This document shows positions 7,008 through 12,810 of a DNA stretch of 12,810 nucleotides, one piece after another. The notes beneath the pieces were generated by a model. It did not search any database, was not told the DNA's origin, and saw nothing but the letters and a program-made list of their open reading frames with translations. Position 1 is the first letter of the stretch; the number at the start of each line of letters is the position of its first letter. The DNA comes from Pseudomonadota bacterium. GTDB lineage: Bacteria; Pseudomonadota; Alphaproteobacteria; Sphingomonadales; Sphingomonadaceae. The stretch is from assembly GCA_023433445.1 (NCBI GenBank), contig JAEZCS010000132.1, positions 1-12,810 on the forward strand, read 5' to 3'. The position numbers were made by a program, and so were the translations under genes.

Positions 7008-8992
7008 GCGCGCCACGCCCAACGGCATCAGCTGACGGGCGGCGAGCGCCGCCGTTCTTCATGTTGCCGAGCGGCGATGATGCATCAGGGCGGTATCGTA
7101 CAGACATTGACGGCATGAGAGCTCTCGCTGTCCTGTTGGTGGTGTTTTATCATCTGGGGATCGATGCCCTGAGCGGCGGATATGTCGGCGTCGATATCTT
7201 CTTCGTCATTTCAGGTTATCTGATCGGCGGCATCGTTTATCACGAGATGAACAAAGGCACGTTTTCCTTTGCACATTTCTATCTGCGTCGCGCCAGGAGG
7301 ATATTGCCGGCGCTGGCGGTCATGCTCGTCGGCGTAACGATTGCGGCATTGTTCGTGCTGATGCCTGTCCAACTTGCTGAATATGGACGCAGCGTAATAG
7401 CGACCGGTTTCTTTGTATCGAACCTGCACTTCTACTCGACGTCCGGCTATTTCGGCGGGGATGCCCACTCGCAGCCACTGCTTCATACGTGGTCGCTTTC
7501 GGTGGAGGAGCAATATTATCTGATACTCCCGCTGATCATGCTTGTTCTGCGGCCGGGCAAACAGACCATGCTGGCTGGATTAGCGCTTCTTGCCCTGTTT
7601 TCCCTGATCACGAGCGCGATCATCGTTTCGTTTGAGCCTACCGCTGCCTTCTTCCTTTTGCCGACCAGGCTGTGGGAACTTCTTCTGGGCGTACTTGCTT
7701 CCCAGACAAGCTTCTCGTTCCTGCGGGCAAGGCTTGTACGGGAGCTGTTGGCAATTGCCGCGCTGCTAATGATTTGCGGGGCCGCCTTGTTCTACAACAA
7801 GGGCACGCCATTCCCCGGAATTGCAGCAATCCCACCCTGCCTTGGCGCCGTTATCCTGCTCGCGACAGGCGCGCAGGGCGGCTCGCTGGTAAGTAGGCTT
7901 CTATCTCTTCCGGTCGTCGTCTTCTTTGGCCTCATCTCCTATTCGCTTTATTTGTGGCACTGGCCCCTGATCGTTCTCATGAAACAGGGGCTCCCGACCG
8001 ATGCGCTGGACCGCCGACTTATGATCCTGGCATTCGCCCTGTCGATATTTCTCGCATGGCTGTCGTGGCGCTTTGTCGAGCAACCATTGCGGCGGCCCGG
8101 TATTCGTCCGGCCGCCATTTGGTCCGGCGCGGTGGCGGGCGCGGCGACGTTGGCGGGGGCAGGCTGGGTGATCCTAGCCTGGAACGGTTTCCCGGAACGG
8201 TTCTCACCAGCCGCCGCTCGCGCTGCTACGATATTGAACGTGTCGGAGACCAACGACTTCCGCAGCGGGACCTGCTTTATCAATTCGTCAGACACCTTTG
8301 CCGACTTTGACCGGGCCACTTGCCTGAGGCAGGATCCCCGCAAAATCGAAGTGCTGCTCGTCGGTGACAGCCATGCTGCTCACCTCTGGTACGGCCTTCA
8401 GCAGAAATTTCCCCAGATTGCCGTCCTTCAGGCGACCGCGTCAGGGTGCAAAGGGGTTGTGGATCGCTCAAGCGGGGACGCGGCTAGATGCGCGCAGTTG
8501 ATGGACTATCTGTTCGCTGACTATCTGCCGAAGCGGAAGGTTAATTGGGTGCTGTTGTCCAGTGAATGGTATCAAGGCGACATGGCGCGCGTCGCGGCGA
8601 CTCTCGAATGGCTCAGGACGCACGGGCTTCGCGCCATTCTCGCGGGCCCGATTGTCAGATATCGGGCGCCGCTGCCGCTGGCCGTAGCGCTGGCGGAAGA
8701 GAGAAACGACGCCACGCTGGTCGATCGGATGCGCAGGAGCGACGGGCACCAACTCGACCTGGAGTTCCGCGCTTTGGCCGCTCAGCATGGCGCTGAATAT
8801 TTCTCGCCCTATGATGTGCTTTGCGACCCCCGATCGTGCCAAGTGACCGATGATGCGAACATGCCGATTCAATTTGATGACGGTCACCTGACCGCGACCG
8901 GCTCAAGGATCGTCGCGAGCGGATTTCCGATTGCCGCCGTGCTGAACGCTACGCACAAGCCCGGTGCGATACTGGCTCGATCCACCAATTGA
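7004..8992 (+). CDS. Membrane O-acyltransferase with C-terminal SGNH domain (OafA-like)
   Basis: A 662-residue two-domain protein. Residues about 34-392 are an acyltransferase-3 membrane domain with ten or more hydrophobic helices: TDIDGMRALAVLLVVFYH with the key His50, GGYVGVDIFFVISGYLI (58-74), the RRARRILPAL loop (96-104), and HTWSLSVEEQYYL (161-173). A short linker leads to a periplasmic SGNH hydrolase-like domain: GDSHAAH with nucleophile Ser456 (454-460) and DDGHLTATGSRIV (625-637) with the partner Asp and His628. Proteins of this architecture (OafA family) pass an acyl group, usually acetyl, from cytoplasmic acyl-CoA across the membrane to a hydroxyl of O-antigen or exopolysaccharide. 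Both domains look intact. A polar 30-residue N-terminus precedes the fold. The ATG overlaps the GT4 stop (ATGA). It ends the rightward operon and faces the converging gene at 9023 across 30 bp with no clear terminator. Confidence 0.93.
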   Translation: MSAPRPTASADGRRAPPFFMLPSGDDASGRYRTDIDGMRALAVLLVVFYHLGIDALSGGYVGVDIFFVISGYLIGGIVYHEMNKGTFSFAHFYLRRARRILPALAVMLVGVTIAALFVLMPVQLAEYGRSVIATGFFVSNLHFYSTSGYFGGDAHSQPLLHTWSLSVEEQYYLILPLIMLVLRPGKQTMLAGLALLALFSLITSAIIVSFEPTAAFFLLPTRLWELLLGVLASQTSFSFLRARLVRELLAIAALLMICGAALFYNKGTPFPGIAAIPPCLGAVILLATGAQGGSLVSRLLSLPVVVFFGLISYSLYLWHWPLIVLMKQGLPTDALDRRLMILAFALSIFLAWLSWRFVEQPLRRPGIRPAAIWSGAVAGAATLAGAGWVILAWNGFPERFSPAAARAATILNVSETNDFRSGTCFINSSDTFADFDRATCLRQDPRKIEVLLVGDSHAAHLWYGLQQKFPQIAVLQATASGCKGVVDRSSGDAARCAQLMDYLFADYLPKRKVNWVLLSSEWYQGDMARVAATLEWLRTHGLRAILAGPIVRYRAPLPLAVALAEERNDATLVDRMRRSDGHQLDLEFRALAAQHGAEYFSPYDVLCDPRSCQVTDDANMPIQFDDGHLTATGSRIVASGFPIAAVLNATHKPGAILARSTN

Positions 8993-9022
8993 AGCGCAAC
9001 CAGTCAGCATAACATTCTGCCC

Positions 9023-9418
9023 TTATGGCTCGCCCTTGGACTCCTGCATCCGCCGTTCGGCGAACCATTGTTCCAGCATCTTGGCGGTGCAGCCGGTGAA
9101 GCCGTTGCTGCCGATGGTCGAACAGCTTCCCGGCAAATTCTGTCGTTGAACCTGCTCCATCGTGGCCACCTGACTACCCCAGCCAGGCCCGCCGGACGGC
9201 GCGGGCTTTTCCCGCAACTTCTTGGGGATGCGGTAGCGTTCGGACTCCGGCTTGCGCGCGCAGACGATGATCTCGTCGCCCTCGCCCTTAGGGCAGGGAT
9301 CGTCGCCGTAGACGATGAGGTTGAACACGCGCTGAGGGGGATCGGCCCAGGCTGGCGCGAGCGACACGATGGATGCAAGCGGCGCCACGGCAAGCAGGGC
9401 AAGAACAGGAAAGCGCAT
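9023..9418 (-). CDS. Secreted four-cysteine protein of unknown function (paralog of its upstream neighbour)
   Basis: A 131-residue exported protein that I cannot assign to a named family. The chosen ATG at 9418 starts a clear signal peptide (RFPVLALLAVAPLASIVSL, cleavage after Ala-Trp-Ala at 25) and has AAGGA ten bases upstream; a longer frame to 9478 would bury that signal. The mature part is about 106 residues. It shares a set of blocks with the neighbour at 9508: NLIVYGDDPCP, DEIIVCARK, ERYRIP, a Trp-containing segment with MEQV, and GSCSTIGSNGFTGC. Four cysteines at 42, 53, 99 and 110 (C-x10-C twice) have the same spacing as in the paralog and could form two disulfides in the periplasm. 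It is the last gene of the leftward uvrB-dsbB-coq7 run, 89 bp after its paralog, with a strong hairpin between them. No catalytic motif is seen. Confidence 0.82.
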   Translation of the reverse strand: MRFPVLALLAVAPLASIVSLAPAWADPPQRVFNLIVYGDDPCPKGEGDEIIVCARKPESERYRIPKKLREKPAPSGGPGWGSQVATMEQVQRQNLPGSCSTIGSNGFTGCTAKMLEQWFAERRMQESKGEP

Positions 9419-9448
9419 CGGTGAATATCCTTCGTTCGCCCCTGTCCA

Positions 9449-9473
9449 CCGGCGGGTTGCCCATGCCCGCCGG
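9449..9473 (-). terminator. Perfect 8-bp GC hairpin between the two paralogs, no T-tract
   Basis: The arms CCGGCGGG (9449-9456) and CCCGCCGG (9466-9473) are perfect complements around a 9-base loop, all GC. In the leftward message it sits after the stop of the 188-residue paralog and 31 bases before the start of the 131-residue one. No T run follows, so it may attenuate or stabilise the transcript instead of ending it. A TATGAT hexamer lies directly beside it (9474-9479, leftward) but without a -35 partner, so a separate promoter here is only a possibility. Confidence 0.4.
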
Positions 9474-9507
9474 ATCATATTCAGACGCCAAGCGCCTGAA
9501 GCACCCG

Positions 9508-10074
9508 TCAGGGTTTGGCAGGCGCGTTCGGTTGCGGCTGGCTAGCCTGCGCCTTTTCATCCGCGACGGCCTGCGCTTCGATCGCCTTGCTGTCCTCATC
9601 GATCGTGGAAAGGCGCCGGGCCCGCTCGGCCTCGACCAAATCCTTCCAGCTGGCGTTGTCGGCTGCCTGGCGCTCTGCCTTGGCGAGTCTTGCCAGCTGA
9701 TTGAAGCAGCCGGTAAAGCCGCCGGGACCCGTGGCCGAGCAGCTTTCCGTGCCCGCGCGGCCCACATATTCCATCGATCGCACGCGCTCACCCCATGCCT
9801 GGTTGCTCGGCTTGTTCGGATCGCCGCGCAGGGGTTCGGGGATGCGGAAGCGCTCTTCCTCGCCTTTACGCGCGCACACGACGATGTCGCTGCCGGCGCT
9901 TTGCGGGCAGGCATCCTCGCCATAGACGATGACCAGGTTCACTCGCTCCGATCCCGTCGTACCGGCTGCAGCGGTGGGGGCCTGTTCCTGCGCCGGTCCG
10001 CTTTGCTGTTGCGCCATGGCGGGTAGGGTGCTTGCAGCTATCAGCAGCATGGCGGCTGTCGCGGTCTTCATCAT
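9508..10074 (-). CDS. Secreted four-cysteine protein with charged C-terminal tail, unknown function
   Basis: A 188-residue exported protein of no family I can name. The ATG at 10074 (next to a second ATG) starts a signal peptide ending at Ala-Met-Ala 21, with AAGGA four bases and GAGGAG about ten bases upstream. A Gln/Ala-rich linker leads to the domain shared with the downstream paralog: NLVIVYGEDACP, SDIVVCARK, ERFRIPEPLR, WGERVRSMEYV and SCSATGPGGFTGC. Cysteines 56, 67, 112 and 123 again form two C-x10-C pairs. Unlike the paralog it has a further 60 residues (about 128-188) of charged, Ala/Glu/Arg-rich helix followed by a Gln/Pro/Ala tail, possibly coiled coil or a partner-binding arm. It starts 13 bp after the coq7 stop, so it is surely co-transcribed with dsbB and coq7. 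A periplasmic substrate of that disulfide system is a reasonable guess, not shown. Confidence 0.84.
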   Translation of the reverse strand: MMKTATAAMLLIAASTLPAMAQQQSGPAQEQAPTAAAGTTGSERVNLVIVYGEDACPQSAGSDIVVCARKGEEERFRIPEPLRGDPNKPSNQAWGERVRSMEYVGRAGTESCSATGPGGFTGCFNQLARLAKAERQAADNASWKDLVEAERARRLSTIDEDSKAIEAQAVADEKAQASQPQPNAPAKP

Positions 10075-10087
10075 CGTCCTTATCTCC

Positions 10088-10642
10088 TCAGATCCGCTTC
10101 GACAGCGCAATTGCAGCCCGGCACCCCAGGCGAATGGCACCCGAAAGCAGCGGATAGGCAGGTGCCTGTTCCGCCCCACGGGCAATCGCGGTCTCGCGAT
10201 GCTCGACCTCTTCCGCCTGAAAATCCGTGATGGTGGCGGCGAGTTCCGGATCATCATTCCCCAGCTCCGCCAACTGTTCGGCATAATGGCGGTCGATTTC
10301 CGTTTCGATCGCCGCAGTGCAGGCCATCGCGGCGCGCGGGCCGATCGCGGCGGTGACTGCGCCCAGGGCAAAGCCTGCGACGTTCCAGATTGGACGCAAC
10401 GCAGTCGGCCGCACACCGCGCCGCGCTATCATCGCGTCGAATATCTTGCGGTGTCGCTCCTCCTGCGCCGCCATGCCCGCGATGACGCGAGCGTCGGGGT
10501 GGCGATCGCCAAGGACGGCAAGCTGCCCGGCATAGATGCGCGTCGCGCCGAACTCGCCTGCCTGGTCCACGCGCAGCATCTGCGCGCGATCATCCGCCGT
10601 CACCCGTCGGCCGGGTCGGGGGAAATCCCTTGGCGCGCTCAT
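10088..10642 (-). CDS. coq7: COQ7-type demethoxyubiquinone hydroxylase
   Basis: A 184-residue di-iron carboxylate protein of the COQ7/CLK-1 family, which hydroxylates demethoxyubiquinone (or its quinol) in the late steps of ubiquinone synthesis and sits on the inner face of the membrane. The ferritin-like four-helix bundle carries the expected ligands: Glu30 in DQAGEFGA, Glu61 and His64 in QEERH, Glu113 in AIETEI, and Glu145 and His148 in EEVEHRE. The hydrophobic helices near 85-110 and 162-180 are the membrane-binding parts. Length is normal for alphaproteobacterial members. The ATG at 10642 overlaps the dsbB stop as ATGA and has GGAGG eight bases upstream; a longer in-frame extension reaching 11026 only shadows dsbB and is rejected. 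The neighbour DsbB re-oxidises through ubiquinone, so the two genes are linked in metabolism as well as position. Confidence 0.9.
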   Translation of the reverse strand: MSAPRDFPRPGRRVTADDRAQMLRVDQAGEFGATRIYAGQLAVLGDRHPDARVIAGMAAQEERHRKIFDAMIARRGVRPTALRPIWNVAGFALGAVTAAIGPRAAMACTAAIETEIDRHYAEQLAELGNDDPELAATITDFQAEEVEHRETAIARGAEQAPAYPLLSGAIRLGCRAAIALSKRI

Positions 10643-11124
10643 GCCTCTTTCCTCCACTTGATCAGCAAGGCCAAGATGGCAAGCGCGCTGGCTCCCGACA
10701 AGAGCCCGTTGAAACCAGCCAGCGATATGCCCAGCAAGGTCCAGGGCGCGACATCGCAGCGCGTGATCGGCGTTGCCATGATCTGGTTCAGTATGTCGGC
10801 GGGATTGCCACTCGCTGGTGAGGTGGAGCAGGCCGTAAGCCCCTGCCACCAGCCATATTCGACGCCCGCGTGAAAAAGGCCGATTGCGCCGCTGATCCCG
10901 ATCGCCAGCCCCGCCAGCCCGGCAAACAAGGCGCTGAGGCAGGCGCGCCTTTTCAAGCCATAGGCAATAAGCGCCAAGGGGATCGCCGCCATATGCGGAT
11001 AGCGTTGCCACCAGCACATCTCGCACGGATGCAGGCCGCCCACATATTGCGATGCGTAGGCGCCGCCCAACAGCAGCAGCGGCACGACAAGGGCAAGGAA
11101 GCGGGCGAGGGGCAAGCTCTTCAT
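10639..11124 (-). CDS. dsbB: DsbB-family disulfide bond formation protein
   Basis: A 161-residue inner-membrane protein of four helices (about 8-27, 43-58, 62-85, 127-155). DsbB takes electrons from periplasmic DsbA and passes them to ubiquinone, so keeping disulfide formation going. The first redox pair is the C-x2-C of HPCEMCWWQRYPH (C34, C37) just after helix 1. The second pair, C99 and C123, lies in the loop before helix 4 (LTACSTS and ITRCDVAPW). A conserved-looking Arg and Gln next to the first pair fit quinone binding. It is slightly shorter than the E. coli protein, as usual for alphaproteobacterial DsbB/DsbI. I chose the ATG at 11124; a TTG one codon upstream (11127) is possible, and neither has a strong SD. 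It lies 47 bp after uvrB and its stop overlaps the coq7 start. No DsbA gene is in the window. Confidence 0.9.
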   Translation of the reverse strand: MKSLPLARFLALVVPLLLLGGAYASQYVGGLHPCEMCWWQRYPHMAAIPLALIAYGLKRRACLSALFAGLAGLAIGISGAIGLFHAGVEYGWWQGLTACSTSPASGNPADILNQIMATPITRCDVAPWTLLGISLAGFNGLLSGASALAILALLIKWRKEA

Positions 11125-11149
11125 CAAGCCCGCTTAAACGGCCTGAGAC

Positions 11150-11176
11150 CTTTCGTCATGCTGAACTTGCATCAGC
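11150..11176. repeat. REP-like fragment at the uvrB stop codon
   Basis: The sequence CGTCATGCTGAACTTG in the uvrB-dsbB gap resembles the core of short dispersed repeats that I recall from sphingomonad intergenic regions. Within it GCTGA (11160-11164) and TCAGC (11172-11176) form a 5-bp hairpin around 7 bases that includes the uvrB stop. No second copy is present in the window, so membership of a repeat family is memory-based inference. Confidence 0.25.
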
Positions 11177-12810
11177 GCCCGAACTTCCGCTGGGTCTTGC
11201 CATAGCGCAGCTTGCGCGTGCCCGGCTTGCCCTCGGTCGCGCGCCCGCGCGGCGCCGCGCCCTGCTCGTCCGAGGGAAGGCCAAGCTCGTCAGCCTCCAG
11301 CTTGCGGATTTCGTCGCGGATGCGCCCTGCTTCCTCGAACTCCAGGTCGGCGGCGGCGGCGCGCATCTTCTTTTCCAGATCCTCGATATAGGCGCGCAGG
11401 TTGTGCCCAACGAGGTGCGGCCGATCCTCAAGGCCGGTGTCGACCGTGACCTGATCCTTCGACGCCACATGGGCGATGATGTCGCCGATATTGCGCTTGA
11501 TCGTGGTCGGCGTGATGCCATGCTCAAGATTATAGGCCTCCTGCTTTTCGCGACGGCGGCTGGTTTCGTTGAGCGCGCGCTCCATGCTGCCGGTGATGCG
11601 GTCGGCATAGAGGATGACCCGCCCCTCGACATTACGCGCGGCGCGGCCAATGGTCTGGATGAGCGATGTTTCGGAGCGCAAGAAGCCCTCCTTGTCAGCG
11701 TCGAGAATCGCGACCAGCCCGCATTCGGGAATGTCGAGCCCTTCGCGCAGCAGGTTGATACCGACCAGCACGTCATAGACGCCAAGGCGCAGGTCGCGGA
11801 TCAGTTCGATACGCTCCAATGTCTCGACATCGCTATGCATGTAGCGGACCTTCAATCCCGCTTCATGCATGAACTCGGTCAAGTCTTCGGCCATGCGCTT
11901 TGTGAGCGTGGTGACGAGGGTGCGATAGCCCTTTTTCGCGGTCTCCTTGGCTTCATGGATCAGGTCGTCCACCTGATCCTCGACCGGCTTGATCTCCACT
12001 GGCGGGTCGATGAGGCCAGTGGGACGGATGACCTGTTCGGAAAAGACGCCGCCGGTCTGTTCCATCTCCCACGAACCGGGGGTGGCCGAGACGCTGACCG
12101 TTTGCGGCCGCATCGCATCCCACTCGTTGAAGCGCAGCGGGCGGTTGGCGATGCAGCTTGGCAGGCGAAAACCATATTCGGCGAGCGTGAGCTTGCGCCG
12201 ATGATCGCCGCGCGCCATCGCTCCGATCTGGGGGATGGTCTGGTGGCTTTCGTCCACGAACAGCAGCGCATTTTCGGGCAGATATTCGAAGAGGGTCGGC
12301 GGCGGTTCGCCGGGCAGGCGACCGGTCAGGAAGCGCGAATAATTCTCGATCCCCGCACAGGAGCCCGTCGCCGCGATCATTTCCAAGTCGAAGTTCGTGC
12401 GCTGTTCCAGCCTTTGCGCCTCCAGCAGCTTGCCTTCAGCGACCAACTCCTTCAGCCGCTCCGCCAATTCAAACCGGATCGCCTCCATCGCCTGCTTCAG
12501 CGTCGGGCCGGGGGTCACATGGTGCGAATTGGGGAACACCTTCACATAATCGAGCGTGGCGACCTTCTTGCCCGTCAGTGGATCGAATTCGGAGATTTCT
12601 TCGATCTCATTGCCGAAGAAGCTGATGCGCCAGGCGGTGTCCTCATAGTGAGACGGGAACACCTCCAGATTGTCGCCCTTCACCCTGAAATTGCCGCGCG
12701 CGAAGGCGGCGTCGTTGCGCTTATATTGCAGCGCGACGAGCTTGCGGATGATTTCCCGTTGATCTTCGACAGCGCCCTTCTTCATAGAAAAGGTCATCGC
12801 CGAATAGGTC
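11172..12810 (-). CDS. uvrB: UvrB, excinuclease ABC subunit B (N-terminus beyond right edge)
   Basis: The C-terminal roughly 545 residues of UvrB, the damage-verifying helicase subunit of nucleotide excision repair, which loads on DNA with UvrA and then recruits UvrC. The frame stays open through the right edge: the codons before the in-frame ATG at 12797 read T-Y-S-A, matching the usual IYG...TYSAM context, so that ATG is internal and the Walker A domain lies outside. Counting from it, one sees the GSCAGIENYSR block (145-155), the Walker B DESH (182-185), SVSATPG (235-241), LVGINLLREGLDIPE (344-358) and the motif VI QTIGRAARN (381-389). A C-terminal UVR motif, LEKKMRAAAADLEFEEAGRIRDEI, lies at about 474-497 and contacts UvrC. 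The tail is basic. No frameshift is seen. It is first in the leftward run, with dsbB following after 47 bp; co-transcription is possible but unproven. Confidence 0.97.
   Translation of the reverse strand, partial: TYSAMTFSMKKGAVEDQREIIRKLVALQYKRNDAAFARGNFRVKGDNLEVFPSHYEDTAWRISFFGNEIEEISEFDPLTGKKVATLDYVKVFPNSHHVTPGPTLKQAMEAIRFELAERLKELVAEGKLLEAQRLEQRTNFDLEMIAATGSCAGIENYSRFLTGRLPGEPPPTLFEYLPENALLFVDESHQTIPQIGAMARGDHRRKLTLAEYGFRLPSCIANRPLRFNEWDAMRPQTVSVSATPGSWEMEQTGGVFSEQVIRPTGLIDPPVEIKPVEDQVDDLIHEAKETAKKGYRTLVTTLTKRMAEDLTEFMHEAGLKVRYMHSDVETLERIELIRDLRLGVYDVLVGINLLREGLDIPECGLVAILDADKEGFLRSETSLIQTIGRAARNVEGRVILYADRITGSMERALNETSRRREKQEAYNLEHGITPTTIKRNIGDIIAHVASKDQVTVDTGLEDRPHLVGHNLRAYIEDLEKKMRAAAADLEFEEAGRIRDEIRKLEADELGLPSDEQGAAPRGRATEGKPGTRKLRYGKTQRKFGR

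Noticed and set aside
9419..9478. Longer start for the 131-residue secreted protein
   Set aside because: The extension precedes an evident signal peptide and crosses the intergenic hairpin; the ATG at 9418 has AAGGA upstream.
10075..10416. N-terminal extension of the 188-residue secreted protein back through coq7
   Set aside because: It would bury the signal peptide at 10074 and overlap coq7 in another frame; the ATG at 10074 has a good SD.
9929..10873. Rightward open frame of 314 codons opposite coq7 and dsbB
   Set aside because: Both minus-strand genes carry complete family motifs; the rightward product has none.
1..12810. CRISPR arrays, tRNA/rRNA genes, insertion sequences, phage genes
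   Set aside because: No regularly spaced repeats, no cloverleaf or rRNA-like stretch, and no transposase, integrase or terminal inverted repeats were seen.

Overview
This looks like chromosomal DNA of a sphingomonad-type alphaproteobacterium (Sphingobium, Sphingomonas, Novosphingobium or close kin). The reasons are high GC, an ATGA-overlap style of gene packing, a TonB-dependent receptor with an EIVVTG-type TonB box, a bacterial COQ7 hydroxylase instead of a UbiF-type enzyme, and small secreted proteins of a style common in sphingomonads. The genus assignment is inference from protein style; no database search was possible.

Left part (1-8992): a surface-polysaccharide locus built as two divergent arms around a 508-bp gene-free region (4443-4950). 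The leftward arm has two GT4 glycosyltransferases joined by an ATGA overlap, then a TviB/WbpO-type UDP-N-acetylhexosamine 6-dehydrogenase. After a hairpin and a possible separate promoter comes the start of a TonB-dependent-receptor-like outer-membrane protein that runs off the left edge. The rightward arm is a tight three-gene operon, with both junctions ATGA overlaps: a SAM-methyltransferase-like protein, a third GT4 glycosyltransferase, and a membrane O-acyltransferase with a C-terminal SGNH domain. Together they could supply a uronic acid-type nucleotide sugar, add several sugars, and methylate or acylate the product. No initiating transferase, flippase, polymerase or export gene lies in the window, so the locus probably continues to the left.

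Right part (9023-12810): a leftward housekeeping run, convergent with the polysaccharide operon across a 30-bp gap. In transcription order it holds uvrB (N-terminus beyond the right edge), a DsbB-family protein, a COQ7-type demethoxyubiquinone hydroxylase overlapping dsbB by ATGA, and two secreted proteins of unknown function. These two are tandem paralogs sharing four cysteines at almost identical spacing. A quinone-dependent disulfide generator, a ubiquinone-biosynthesis enzyme and two exported four-cysteine proteins in one transcription unit suggest a small oxidative-folding module. That link is inference.

No tRNA, rRNA, CRISPR array, insertion sequence or phage gene was seen. The most novel-looking points are the paired four-cysteine proteins beside dsbB-coq7, a diverged two-copy repeat with a TATAACC palindrome in the divergent intergenic region, two back-to-back perfect inverted repeats in the receptor gene's leader, and the receptor gene's placement beside polysaccharide genes.
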